Assembly (NCBI GenBank): GCA_903903925.1
Contig: CAIVAU010000041.1
Span: forward strand, 1-33,684
Direction: 5' to 3'
Source of the DNA: an uncultured cyanobacterium
Lineage (GTDB): Bacteria > Cyanobacteriota > Cyanobacteriia > Cyanobacteriales > Nostocaceae
Length of the DNA: 33,684 nucleotides
In this document: in pieces, positions 1 through 7,724 of the stretch
How the letters are laid out: each line of letters opens with the position of its first letter
How positions within the stretch are numbered: the first letter of the stretch is position 1
Translations under genes and position numbers: made by a program
The notes under the pieces: model-generated
What the model saw: the letters and a program-made list of their open reading frames with translations, nothing else
What the model was told of the DNA's origin: nothing
Database searches by the model: none

Positions 1-1149
1 AAGATACTCTTGGACAAGCAAAATAGATTATTTATTCCAATTTTACGACTGCATTTGCATACGAGAGAAGATGATGCTCCGATAGAAAAATTTATCGTAT
101 CTTGTGCTAATGTATTGGCTCATTTATTAAACGAGGAACACCGATCTAATACTCAAGGAGTTGATATTAGAGACTTGCATAGTATAGGGAAGTTTAAAAT
201 TCCCAATATCATGAGTTCTTTGTATTCTGTACTACCTAAAAAATTTAGATTTGCTAGTGCATCGGATTCTCCCACATTGGTCGATAAACTGGCAATTATT
301 ATAGTCTCCAGTCGGGAAAGCGATAGAAGATGGGGTAGTACTCAAAAACTTTCTAATTTGATGGGAGAAATTCTGGGTTTAAGGCGTCAGGATGGGGCGG
401 TGAGAGTACAATTGCTGAGGACTTTCTCTGATAACTATGAACACCAACAGATGTTTAAATATCCAACGGCGATTATTGACGAAGTTGCTAAACTTTATCG
501 GCTAGGATACAGACATTTGGTCTATATTGCCAAAGCCCCATATTCAAGTACATTGCATATGACTCAGACTGAAGATGATGGACTATTCTTCATGTCAAGA
601 GAGGTGATTAGGGCTTTCAAACAAAAGCATAATGATATCAAAATCTACCCGATGTTTTTTGATAAATACTATGTAGTTAAGTTCCAAAAAAAAATAGAGG
701 TAAGTTCTTTATATATTCAAGATACAGCAGAACTGACAAATCTGGTAGATGATCAGAGTCAAAAATCTGTTGTATTTTTTAACTTGTTTAATGGGGTTAC
801 AGTCGGTAATGCGGAAGATCGCAACTACAATGGCGTTATTTCTTACGCTACTCTGTTAAAAATATATGAAGATATTCTCGATGATGAAGATATCTACAAA
901 GGTCTAATTTTTAAGGGGGAACTAAAGAATGATATTTTGCAGTATTTGACTTTGTTTCACTTCTCTCGCTATGAAAAATTTAAGCAAATTAGTCTGAAGC
1001 TAGATCCGTATGAAAATCTGATTGGAGATAAATCGGTTGGCGCACTATCTTTGTTTAAGGATATGAGAGGAAAAGGGGAATTTAATTTGTTGGCATTTCT
1101 GACGGAGGTTAAGAAGGTGTTAAATGGAACCGCAGATGGACGCAGATAG
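1..1149 (+). CDS. Unrecognised protein, C-terminal part (5' end beyond window)
   Basis: The frame is open to base 1. The first possible start inside is TTG at 10, so this is probably the 3' part of a longer gene with at least 379 residues visible. I do not recognise the family. It looks like an alternating alpha/beta fold: hydrophobic strands at LAIIIVSS (about residue 94), HLVYIAKAPYSS (about 170) and SVVFFNLFNG (about 255), each followed by helices, and a C-terminal segment with LTLFHFSR and LKLDPYE. This strand/helix order is faintly like the end of a PIWI/RNase H lobe, but the acidic catalytic residues expected there are not evident, so this is only a guess. Codon use is AT-rich. The last residues (GTADGRR) are encoded by a dispersed repeat (ACCGCAGATGGACGCAGATA). 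The helicase gene follows 143 bp downstream on the same strand, suggesting joint function. Confidence 0.7.
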   Translation, partial: KILLDKQNRLFIPILRLHLHTREDDAPIEKFIVSCANVLAHLLNEEHRSNTQGVDIRDLHSIGKFKIPNIMSSLYSVLPKKFRFASASDSPTLVDKLAIIIVSSRESDRRWGSTQKLSNLMGEILGLRRQDGAVRVQLLRTFSDNYEHQQMFKYPTAIIDEVAKLYRLGYRHLVYIAKAPYSSTLHMTQTEDDGLFFMSREVIRAFKQKHNDIKIYPMFFDKYYVVKFQKKIEVSSLYIQDTAELTNLVDDQSQKSVVFFNLFNGVTVGNAEDRNYNGVISYATLLKIYEDILDDEDIYKGLIFKGELKNDILQYLTLFHFSRYEKFKQISLKLDPYENLIGDKSVGALSLFKDMRGKGEFNLLAFLTEVKKVLNGTADGRR

Positions 1150-1152
1150 AGA

Positions 1153-1188
1153 GAAGTCTGAGCGGTGGAAGCCGCCGCTCAGAACTTC
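1153..1188. repeat. Short hairpin element inside a dispersed repeat
   Basis: GAAGTCTGAGCGG (1153-1165) faces CCGCTCAGAACTTC (1175-1188), a near-perfect inverted repeat with one bulged base and a 9-nt loop. The octamer CGCAGATA occurs on both sides (1141-1148 and 1193-1200), as a target duplication or a repeat interrupted by the hairpin would leave. It lies between the first gene and the helicase gene. Confidence 0.6.
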
Positions 1189-1292
1189 GGAACGCAGATA
1201 AATCTAGGGAGATGCGGGAGTAGCCTGAAGACAGATACCAAAAGAAAGATAAATTCTGACTCCTGACTCCTGAATTCTTACTAAAAACTAGT

Positions 1293-4200
1293 ATGTCATC
1301 GAAAATAGCAGAAGAGTTGGGTCGTTTGTTTGAAGTGGGATTTAATATTGGGATTCTTGCTTATATTAAAGATAAGCAAATACAGCACCAATTTGGGAAC
1401 TTGTATGTTGAGGAGTTACAGCAATTAAAGTTACTCAAAATGCTGAAGTCTATTGTTAGCCAGATTATTAGTACTGTTGAAAGGGAAATGGTTCAACAGT
1501 GGGGTACTTTTTTCCTCCAGAAGGGTTTTTTGTCTGGGTTAAATTTTATTGGTGAATATATCGAATCTATAGGTTGGAGTAAGTCACATAAATTTAACAA
1601 TATCGAGATTTTGTATTATCAATGCAGGTTTAGTGGCGATAATAGCATGGGGACTTATGAAAATAAGAATACTGTGCAGTGGTTTCGAGAAGTCTTGGGT
1701 CAGTTGGCTGATTTAACAGAAGATGAAATTGAGCAATATATTGCCCAATATGTTTGGCAAGATTTAGATATCGGGAAGAAGGGGGAGTTTGTGAATGCAG
1801 ATACTCTCATGCTGCTACGCAACCGTAGACAGGTTAGGATTCTCTGTGTGGATTTATCTGTATTTTCCATTAAGTCGGATCAGGAGGTAAAAAATCTTGA
1901 CTATGTGGAAATTATCCGAAGTCTATTAATTAGGGATGTGAACTATTTACGTTCAAAAAGTGTTTTCTCTGAACTGCGGATAGATACAGAATCTTTAGGT
2001 TTGGAGTTCTCGCAAGATTTAAAGAGTTACTTGACTGCTTTTAAGTATAGAGATAAGGAAAGCGCTAAGTTAATTCAGGCTGCTAGCTATGCCTATAGTT
2101 TTTATGAATTTCTGCGGAAAATTGGTATGATTCATACGGGAACATCAGTGGTGTTAAATGCGGTGGGGTATAGCGATCGCGGATTAAGTACTATATCGGT
2201 CCGTCAAGACAATTTAGCGATCTTGAAAACTTGCTATGAGATTTACACACATGATTCAAGCGGTAAAGATATTAGTAATGCCCGCAAGCAAGTTTTAAAT
2301 CGCATCAAACGCAGTGCATATGCAAGTTTTGCCCAAGGTAAAGATTTTATTGATCATCTTTTAGCCGTTTCTCCGAACAATACAACCATTGTAAATCATC
2401 AAGAAGAAGTCAATGGATTTTTCAATTCTGTGGGCGAAGTTAACAGTGAACTCATGAAAAAAATGGGTTTGACAGGAACTATGAACCTGCGACAAGCCCA
2501 TGCACAACTGATTCAAAAAGCTCTGATTTCTGATGCTACTTATCTATTTTTAACTGGTAATCCTGGTATTGGTAAAACTACTGCTATTGTAGACTTTCTC
2601 AAAAGTTATATAGACGATGGGTTTCTATTTTTTTATGTTAGTCCTAGAAAACAAGTTAACCTGGATATTATTGAAAAGTTTAAAGACCAAGAAACAGGTA
2701 AATTGTGCGATGATAGGATATTAGCTATCAATACCTGTAACAACCTGATTACAGATAACTTCGGCGCATATACAGTCCAATACCTTTGGAATCAGCGTCA
2801 GGGAGATTTTCCAGAACAGTCTGTAAAGTTTCGTGATAGTAGGAGTATTGAAATTCAGGGATGGCGTTCAGATAGACTGAAAAGACGAACAGAAAATATA
2901 ATTCAAGATAAGGGACACAAAAGTAGGGGTGTTTTAAATAGTATTTGCGAGGCTACAGCCACGATTCTAGATCGCGAACTTTCCAATAATATTGTCGCTA
3001 CTGTGTCTATTCAGTCTTTGAAAAAAAACCATAGTGGTGATACTTTAAAGCATTTTGAAAAAATCTTTAGAAATGCCTACAACGAAAGAGAGAATGTCGT
3101 CATTCCTGCTGGGATGAGAAAGCTTTCTAGGAGAATTAAGCATCTATTTCTTATGATAGATGAAATTACAGGTGATGATAGCGGGGTAGAGTTCCTAGAT
3201 GGTATTAGGCTTCTCATACTTAAGTATAAATTGATGCTTCCTGAGCATGGGTTTAACACCAAGGTGATCGTTGCTGACGCTTCTATTGTTGACAAAAATG
3301 TCATAAATCAACACCTTTGTGACAAATCACCGGAACCAGATAAAATTTATTTCCGTAGGGCTACTGATACCTTTCAGCCTCTTTCATCTGAGTCTTTTAA
3401 GTTTAACGACTTAGCTGCAACTGTGATCAATGCCAACTCCTACCCAGCAAGCAGTTTAGCCATTACATATAAAGTAGTGATAGAGTCTGGTAAATTTATT
3501 GAAGCGGTTTGTCTTGAACAGAAAAATAGTCTCATAAAAACCCTTCAAACAGAGATTTTAAAAGATATAGAATCTCTTTTAAGTCGGTCAGATATTGACC
3601 AAGTGATAGTTTATATCCAGGATAAAAGAAGATTAGCGGAACTGATTGATAAAATTAAAAATCAGTGGGATTTTCAGCAATTTAGTGATTATCTGGAGAT
3701 TCATGCTAATATCTCTGAAGAAGAAAAAGAGAAAATTAGCCAATATAAAAACAATGCCAAAATCATTTTTATGACTGCTTCCGGAAGTCGAGGTTTATCA
3801 TTTCCTAAGGCTAAACATATCTTGGTAGAGATTCCCGGATTTCAGATTGAGAAAAACCTAATGGAAGTCATTCAGGTGATTTATAGAGGGCGGGGGAATG
3901 ATAAAATCGATAATCAGAAAAAAGAGTTAATTTTTTATTTGGCGGAACGCTCTGTTTATTATCAGGATGATACACATAATCAGCAACTATCTTTACAAGA
4001 AAGTGTGCTGAGTCTGTTAAATATCTTACTGATTTTGAAAGCCTCAATCATGACCAGAATTCTTGGTTATGGTACAATAGGTAGAGATAAGTTTATTATT
4101 ATTCCGATTGGAGGTAAATCGGTATTTGCTGTTGGTGACACATTTTCTAATCAAATGGCAAATCTGATTAGCCAGCTAAAGCAGGAGCATAATAGAAATA

Positions 4201-4931
4201 GAAGCGATATTTTAGTGGAAAATGTTTATAAAAGTTTAGAACAATTACTAGGTAATACAGAATTTATTGTCAGTAGTAAAACTAAGTCTAATTATCTTGA
4301 TTTACGCAAGTCTTTTAACAGTCAGTTTCCGCAAATTTGTCAGAACTTAGATAATTTATTAGAGTTTGGCAAAATTGAACCCGGCTATATTAGTGGAAGC
4401 CTGCTCGTAGTTCCGATAGCTCATAATACTTTAGAGGAAACTTACTACATGCATGTGCTAGATATAGCCACCTACGCCAACGAAGAACTTTGGCAAAATA
4501 TGCACGTCATTAGCCGTCGCAAATCTTACCCAGAAGGTTTGCGTTCTAGCATCAAAGATGCGATAGAGTTAGTGAAAAAACTGAGGGATGGGGTTAATAC
4601 AACACAGAAACTTGAGCAGAACAGCCAGTATGTTGATCAGTATTACGCATTACCGTTGTTTGCATTTATCAGCGGTGAGGCGATGAGTGAATATTTTGCC
4701 AATGAACCAGAAGAATCAGAAAACCAATGCTTCCGCAATATTCTTGCTGCATACATCCGCCTGCTGTACCCTGTTGGTAATATTTTACCTATTGGTCACA
4801 ACTATCAAGATTTTCCTTTTGTCGTTTTTAGAAGTTATAGTCTAAAAGAAGTTAGGCAGAAAATTTTTACAGACAAGTATCTGTTAACTTCTAATGAGTT
4901 GAATGTACTGAATTTGATTCTTTCTCAATCA

Positions 4932-4940
<9 letters not shown>
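1293..4940 (+). CDS. Large SF2-like helicase/ATPase of unknown system
   Basis: A 1215-residue protein with clear helicase-type signatures. The Walker A loop GNPGIGKTT is at residues 422-430. The Walker B-like LMIDE has its acidic pair at 623-624. TASGSRGLSF (828-837) resembles motif V and QVIYRGRG (861-868) resembles motif VI. The first 400 residues and last 300 residues carry no family I can name; about 190 residues between Walker A and B is longer than usual for SF2 and may hold an inserted domain. It probably couples ATP hydrolysis to nucleic-acid movement with the preceding gene product. The start is ATG 1293; no strong Shine-Dalgarno is visible. The stop codon TGA (4938-4940) lies inside the first units of a 17-copy heptamer array, so the C-terminus (SDS) comes from repeat DNA and may be altered. 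The gene is AT-rich and contains one HIP1 site, consistent with transfer. A defence role is inferred only. Confidence 0.8.
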
Positions 4941-5051
<111 letters not shown>

Positions 5052-5069
5052 TTGAAAAGAGAGAGCAAT

Positions 5070-5351
5070 ATGATTGAAGGCACAGAACACCACTATATTG
5101 TTAAGGATGATGAAATTTTAGGTGGTGAGCCCATTATCAAAGGAACCCGCACATCTGTTAGAGCAATTGTTGAGACATGGCGCATGGGAGTTGCTCCGGA
5201 GGAGATTCCTAAAGGTATGCCTCATGCTACCTTAGCACAAGTGTTTGATGCCTTGAGCTATTACAGCGACCACCAAAGTGAAATCAACGCCTACATTGAA
5301 CGAAATCGGATTTCCAATGAATTGCTTGACCCTCTGGTGAGGAACCCATGA
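5070..5351 (+). CDS. DUF433 family antitoxin
   Basis: A 93-residue protein beginning MIEGTEHHYIV. It carries the DUF433 hallmark GGEPIIKGTRTSVRAIVE followed by a helix-rich MGVAPEEIPKGMPHATLAQVFDALSYY, the small winged-helix-like module used as an antitoxin beside DUF5615 toxins. I prefer ATG 5070, preceded by GAGAGAG, over an upstream TTG at 5052 that sits at the edge of the heptamer array. The stop overlaps the start of the next gene as ATGA, so translation is probably coupled. Its likely job is to bind and neutralise the DUF5615 protein and repress the shared promoter (inferred from family). The promoter would have to lie in or before the heptamer array. Confidence 0.88.
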   Translation: MIEGTEHHYIVKDDEILGGEPIIKGTRTSVRAIVETWRMGVAPEEIPKGMPHATLAQVFDALSYYSDHQSEINAYIERNRISNELLDPLVRNP

Positions 5352-5695
5352 CTAGTGTGTTCACCAAAATCTATCTAGATGAAGATGTCAATGTGCTAGT
5401 CGCTGACCTTTTAATAGCACGGGGTTTTGATGTAACCACTACACAGGATGTGGGTAAATTCCACAAAAGTGATGCTGAGCAACTCGCAGAAGCAGTGAGC
5501 CAACGCAAAACACTACTGACTCATAATCGAGTTGATTTTGAAGCACTAGCAAAAGTATGTTATGCCACAGGTCAGATGCACTATGGAATTATTTTTGCAG
5601 TTCGCCGTCCACCTCAACAAATTGTGCCACGACTTCTGATTATTTTGAATCATGTCACAGCCGATGAGATGCAAAATCAGGTGCGCTACATTTAA
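5348..5695 (+). CDS. DUF5615 PIN-like toxin
   Basis: A 115-residue protein. KIYLDEDVNVLVADLLIARGFDV gives the N-terminal strand and acidic residues, and LLTHNRVDFEAL gives the HNxxDF-type motif of the DUF5615/Mut7-C PIN-like family, which is expected to cleave RNA. GIIFAVRRPP supplies the last core strand. The ATG at 5348 overlaps the stop of the DUF433 gene (ATGA), the usual antitoxin-toxin arrangement. No truncation is seen, so the pair may be active. Heptamer-type repeat DNA follows directly after the stop. RNase activity and targets are inferred from the family. Confidence 0.88.
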   Translation: MTSVFTKIYLDEDVNVLVADLLIARGFDVTTTQDVGKFHKSDAEQLAEAVSQRKTLLTHNRVDFEALAKVCYATGQMHYGIIFAVRRPPQQIVPRLLIILNHVTADEMQNQVRYI

Positions 5696-5697
5696 CT

Positions 5698-5776
5698 AGG
5701 AGTCAGAAGTCGGGAGTCAGGAGTCAGAATCAATGAGAAGTCAGGATTCAAGTTGAATTCTAACTCCTAACTCTTG
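5698..5776. repeat. Convergent heptamer repeats forming an imperfect hairpin
   Basis: GGAGTCAG-type units at 5700-5728 face AACTCCTAACTC at 5760-5773 in opposite orientation around a roughly 30-bp centre. Transcribed, this would fold into an imperfect hairpin. It separates the DUF433/DUF5615 pair from the orphan DUF433 gene. Confidence 0.6.
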
Positions 5777-5854
5777 TAAATGACCTGCAAAAGTTGATTT
5801 TCTCCGAAGATTCCAAGGCAAAATAGAGAAACAGCAAACATTGAGAAGATAGAG

Positions 5855-6082
5855 ATGGAAATTGCACAAAACATCACCGTAGATCCCTCAATCCACCACG
5901 GCACCCCCATTATTACTGGAACCCGTGTTCCCATTTCTCTCATCATCGGTTCTCTAGCTGGTGGCATGACCAAAGAAGAAGTTATGCAAGAATATGAACT
6001 AACCAAAACCCAAGTCGAAGCCGCTCTTAGCTACGCCACCGATCTGGTCAAACAAACAACAGTCACCGCCTTGGGAGCCTGA
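5855..6082 (+). CDS. Orphan DUF433 protein
   Basis: A 75-residue protein with the DUF433 core: ITVDPSIHHGTPIITGTRVPISLIIG, then GGMTKEEVMQEYELTKTQVEAALSYA. The family is normally the antitoxin half of a pair with a PIN-like DUF5615 toxin. Here no toxin frame follows: the next 380 bp hold a palindromic repeat and gene remnants. It may be a solitary regulator, an antitoxin for a toxin elsewhere, or a leftover of a pair. It differs clearly from the DUF433 protein at 5070-5351, so it is not a recent local duplicate. Confidence 0.87.
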   Translation: MEIAQNITVDPSIHHGTPIITGTRVPISLIIGSLAGGMTKEEVMQEYELTKTQVEAALSYATDLVKQTTVTALGA

Positions 6083-6104
6083 ACCTTGAACTTCCTCATG
6101 GGAC

Positions 6105-6121
6105 GTGGGCAAGATGCCCAC
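6105..6121. repeat. GTGGGCA-AGA-TGCCCAC palindrome
   Basis: A perfect 7-bp inverted repeat with a 3-nt loop just downstream of the orphan DUF433 stop. There is no T-run directly after it. It could act as a weak terminator or be a dispersed palindrome of the kind common in cyanobacterial genomes. Confidence 0.55.
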
Positions 6122-6155
6122 ACTACAATAATTTTATGTTTTTGTCTTATACAAT

Positions 6156-6284
6156 CTAGCTGCGCATCAGCTTATCTGCGGAATAGGGGGTGCATTGTAG
6201 GTCATCATTAGTCAGATCAAACATCTGAATATATTCCTGGAGAGAACGTCCCCAAGGAACAACTTTTTCAAGCCTTAATCTCAT
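6156..6284 (-). pseudogene. N-terminal remnant, probably of a SAM methyltransferase-like gene
   Basis: On the minus strand an ATG at 6284 opens a 42-codon frame, MRLRLEKVVPWGRSLQEYIQ followed by MFDLTNDDLQ, that ends at TAG 6158-6156. The first 30 residues resemble the start of a conserved cyanobacterial SAM-dependent methyltransferase-like family (recalled as EKVVPWGRSLxEY..MF.LT..DL). After DDLQ the sequence changes to unrelated residues and stops just where the methyltransferase core should begin. I read it as a 3'-truncated remnant. The family assignment is from memory of the motif only. Confidence 0.5.
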
Positions 6285-6384
6285 ACGTTTTTCCCTCGTG
6301 TTCGCACTGCATCATTTTAATATCGCCCTTTGCGTCGATCGCAGAATAATAAGCAGCCCAAATAGCAGTGAGAGAATCAGGTTT
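6268..6384 (-). pseudogene. C-terminal gene fragment of unknown family
   Basis: A 38-codon minus-strand frame (KPDSLTAIWAAYYSAIDAKG, then DIKMMQCEHEGKTYEIKA) with protein-like composition begins right after an in-frame stop and ends at TGA 6270-6268. It has no convincing start. It overlaps the start of the methyltransferase-like remnant by 17 nt in another frame, a spacing typical of translationally coupled genes, so both may be leftovers of one operon. The family is unrecognised. Confidence 0.35.
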
Positions 6385-6462
6385 TCACAATGAAAGAGAC
6401 AGCGAACACTATAAAGATCGCCTATGATAGAAGATTATTGCCGAGAACGGGACTCATACCTT

Positions 6463-7041
6463 ATGTCTCTGACAATCAAAGACTTAGAACAACTACAGTC
6501 ACAGAATCGTGATTGGCGGATGGAGCTCGTAGAGGGAAACATCATCGTTATGGGGCCATCGGATTATGAGTCAGACGAAATTGGTTCTCGTCTGTTAACG
6601 TTTTTGAATATTTGGGTCATGCCTCGTAAATTGGGACGAATGACTGGTTCTAGTGCTGGCTTTATTTTGCCCAGCATTGAAACCGATGAAACTATGGGCG
6701 ACCCCGAAAAAAGAAACTTACGTGCTCCCGATGTTTCGTTTGTTCGGGCAGAACGACTCAAGAAAACTCAGCGTGACTTTGTGCAGTTAGTACCTGACCT
6801 GATGGTTGAGGTCAAATCCAAAAGCGATCGCCTTAAACCGCTAGAAGAAAAGATTAAACTCTTCCTAAAACTTGGCTCTACAGTGGGTATTCTTATCGAC
6901 CCTGACAAACTCTCAGTCACCGTTTATCGCCCTAACCTTGAACCAGTCATTTTAAAAGATAACGACAAACTGACCGTACCAGAGCTACTTCCCGGTTGGG
7001 AATTAGCAATTACAGAACTATGGCCACCTGAATTTGAGTAA
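6463..7041 (+). CDS. Uma2 family (DUF820) putative endonuclease
   Basis: From ATG 6463 (MSLTIKDLEQL) the protein has 192 residues; an in-frame ATG at 6424 would add 13 atypical residues. The Uma2 fold shows as WRMELVEGNIIVMGPSDYES, then LRAPDVSFVRAERL and VPDLMVEVKSKSDRL. The Asp of PDVSF and the E-x-K of VEVKSKSD form the PD-(D/E)xK-type site. The C-terminal PGWELAITELWPPEFE is typical of the family. These proteins occur in dozens of copies in filamentous cyanobacteria, and their biological role is not established. A HIP1 site lies within the gene. It stands alone, with gene remnants upstream. Confidence 0.92.
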   Translation: MSLTIKDLEQLQSQNRDWRMELVEGNIIVMGPSDYESDEIGSRLLTFLNIWVMPRKLGRMTGSSAGFILPSIETDETMGDPEKRNLRAPDVSFVRAERLKKTQRDFVQLVPDLMVEVKSKSDRLKPLEEKIKLFLKLGSTVGILIDPDKLSVTVYRPNLEPVILKDNDKLTVPELLPGWELAITELWPPEFE

Positions 7042-7182
7042 CAATTATTACATTTTGAGTCCTAGTAGGCAGTAGTCCCTCGTGTACTTGTTAGATATTT
7101 TTGCTATTTCTATAACTAAAGTGCATAAATGATTTGACTTGTTCCTATTAAAACATGGAAGGCAATCTCGTTGATGCTTAAC

Positions 7183-7225
7183 TTTGATTCTGCAAATCAA
7201 GCAAGCCTCTATTTGCAGAATCAAA
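7183..7225. terminator. Perfect 15-bp inverted repeat
   Basis: TTTGATTCTGCAAAT (7183-7197) and ATTTGCAGAATCAAA (7211-7225) are perfectly complementary around a 13-nt loop, followed by TTTTTG. It could end the Uma2 transcript about 140 bp downstream of the stop, or be part of the leader of the next gene. Confidence 0.5.
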
Positions 7226-7247
7226 TTTTTGCTAATGCGGAAGTCTC

Positions 7248-7279
7248 ACTACTAAAAGTGTGTGTTCCACTTTTGTAGT
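7248..7279. repeat. Second hairpin upstream of the small secreted protein
   Basis: ACTACTAAAAGTG (7248-7260) and CACTTTTGTAGT (7268-7279) pair with one bulged base around a 7-nt loop. It lies 30 bp before the ATG at 7310, so it may sit in the 5' leader and influence translation, or be an operator. Confidence 0.45.
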
Positions 7280-7309
7280 ATTTGTTACCCACGTCATGAA
7301 GACAAAGAT

Positions 7310-7585
7310 ATGAAACGTTTCACTCTTGTTGCTTTAGCAACTCTCATTAGTGCTAGTTCTGTTGTAGCTTTTTCGTCAAGTGTTAAAGCCGAAACTCATG
7401 AAGAATACTGTAGACATCATGATTGTCGTCGCGATGACCGTTATGAGCGTGACCATGCTCGTGAAGAATACTGTAGACATCATGATTGTCGTCGCGATGA
7501 CCGTTATGAGCGTGAGCATGCTCGCAACGAACGGCAGCGTGAACGGTACTATGATCGTGAAGCTCATGAATGGCGCTATAGGTAA
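7310..7585 (+). CDS. Small secreted Cys/His-rich repeat protein
   Basis: I start at ATG 7310, giving 91 residues: a Sec-type signal peptide (MKRFTLVALATLISASSVVA then FSSSVKA, cleavage probable after VKA) and a mature part of about 65 residues that is extremely rich in Arg, His, Asp and Glu. The mature part contains two adjacent 21-residue repeats, each EEYCRHHDCRRDDRYER plus (D/E)HAR, encoded by near-identical 63-bp units at 7400-7462 and 7463-7525. Each unit has CRHHDC, giving four Cys and several His that could bind a metal or form disulfides in the periplasm. An in-frame ATG at 7262 is unlikely to be the start because it precedes the signal. I know no family name. Two hairpins lie upstream and a terminator downstream. 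Confidence 0.8.
   Translation: MKRFTLVALATLISASSVVAFSSSVKAETHEEYCRHHDCRRDDRYERDHAREEYCRHHDCRRDDRYEREHARNERQRERYYDREAHEWRYR
7400..7525 (+). repeat. Two tandem 63-bp in-frame coding repeats
   Basis: Units 7400-7462 and 7463-7525 are almost identical at the DNA level, with differences only near the end, including GACCAT versus GAGCAT. This implies a recent duplication inside the small secreted protein gene. Confidence 0.93.
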
Positions 7586-7679
7586 CGTTAATTCCGCCAT
7601 CACTTAAACAATTCACGCCTTGCCAAGAGTTCCGACGAAATTTACAGTTCATAACTGTGTTTATCTTGCCGGATGAGTC

Positions 7680-7706
7680 AGGGGAGGTATTGCCCCTCCC
7701 CTTTTT
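7680..7706 (+). terminator. Rho-independent terminator
   Basis: AGGGGAGG (7680-7687) pairs with CCTCCCCT (7695-7702) around a 7-nt loop and is followed by TTTTT. It lies about 95 bp after the small secreted protein gene and just past the 3' end of the convergent trpE gene, so it may also block read-through between them. Confidence 0.8.
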
Positions 7707-7724
7707 GAGGTTTCACCGCCAGGT

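Noticed and set aside
7376..7652. Several overlapping frames on both strands over the small secreted protein gene
   Set aside because: They are shadows caused by the 63-bp duplication; only the plus frame from 7310 has a signal peptide and fitting start.
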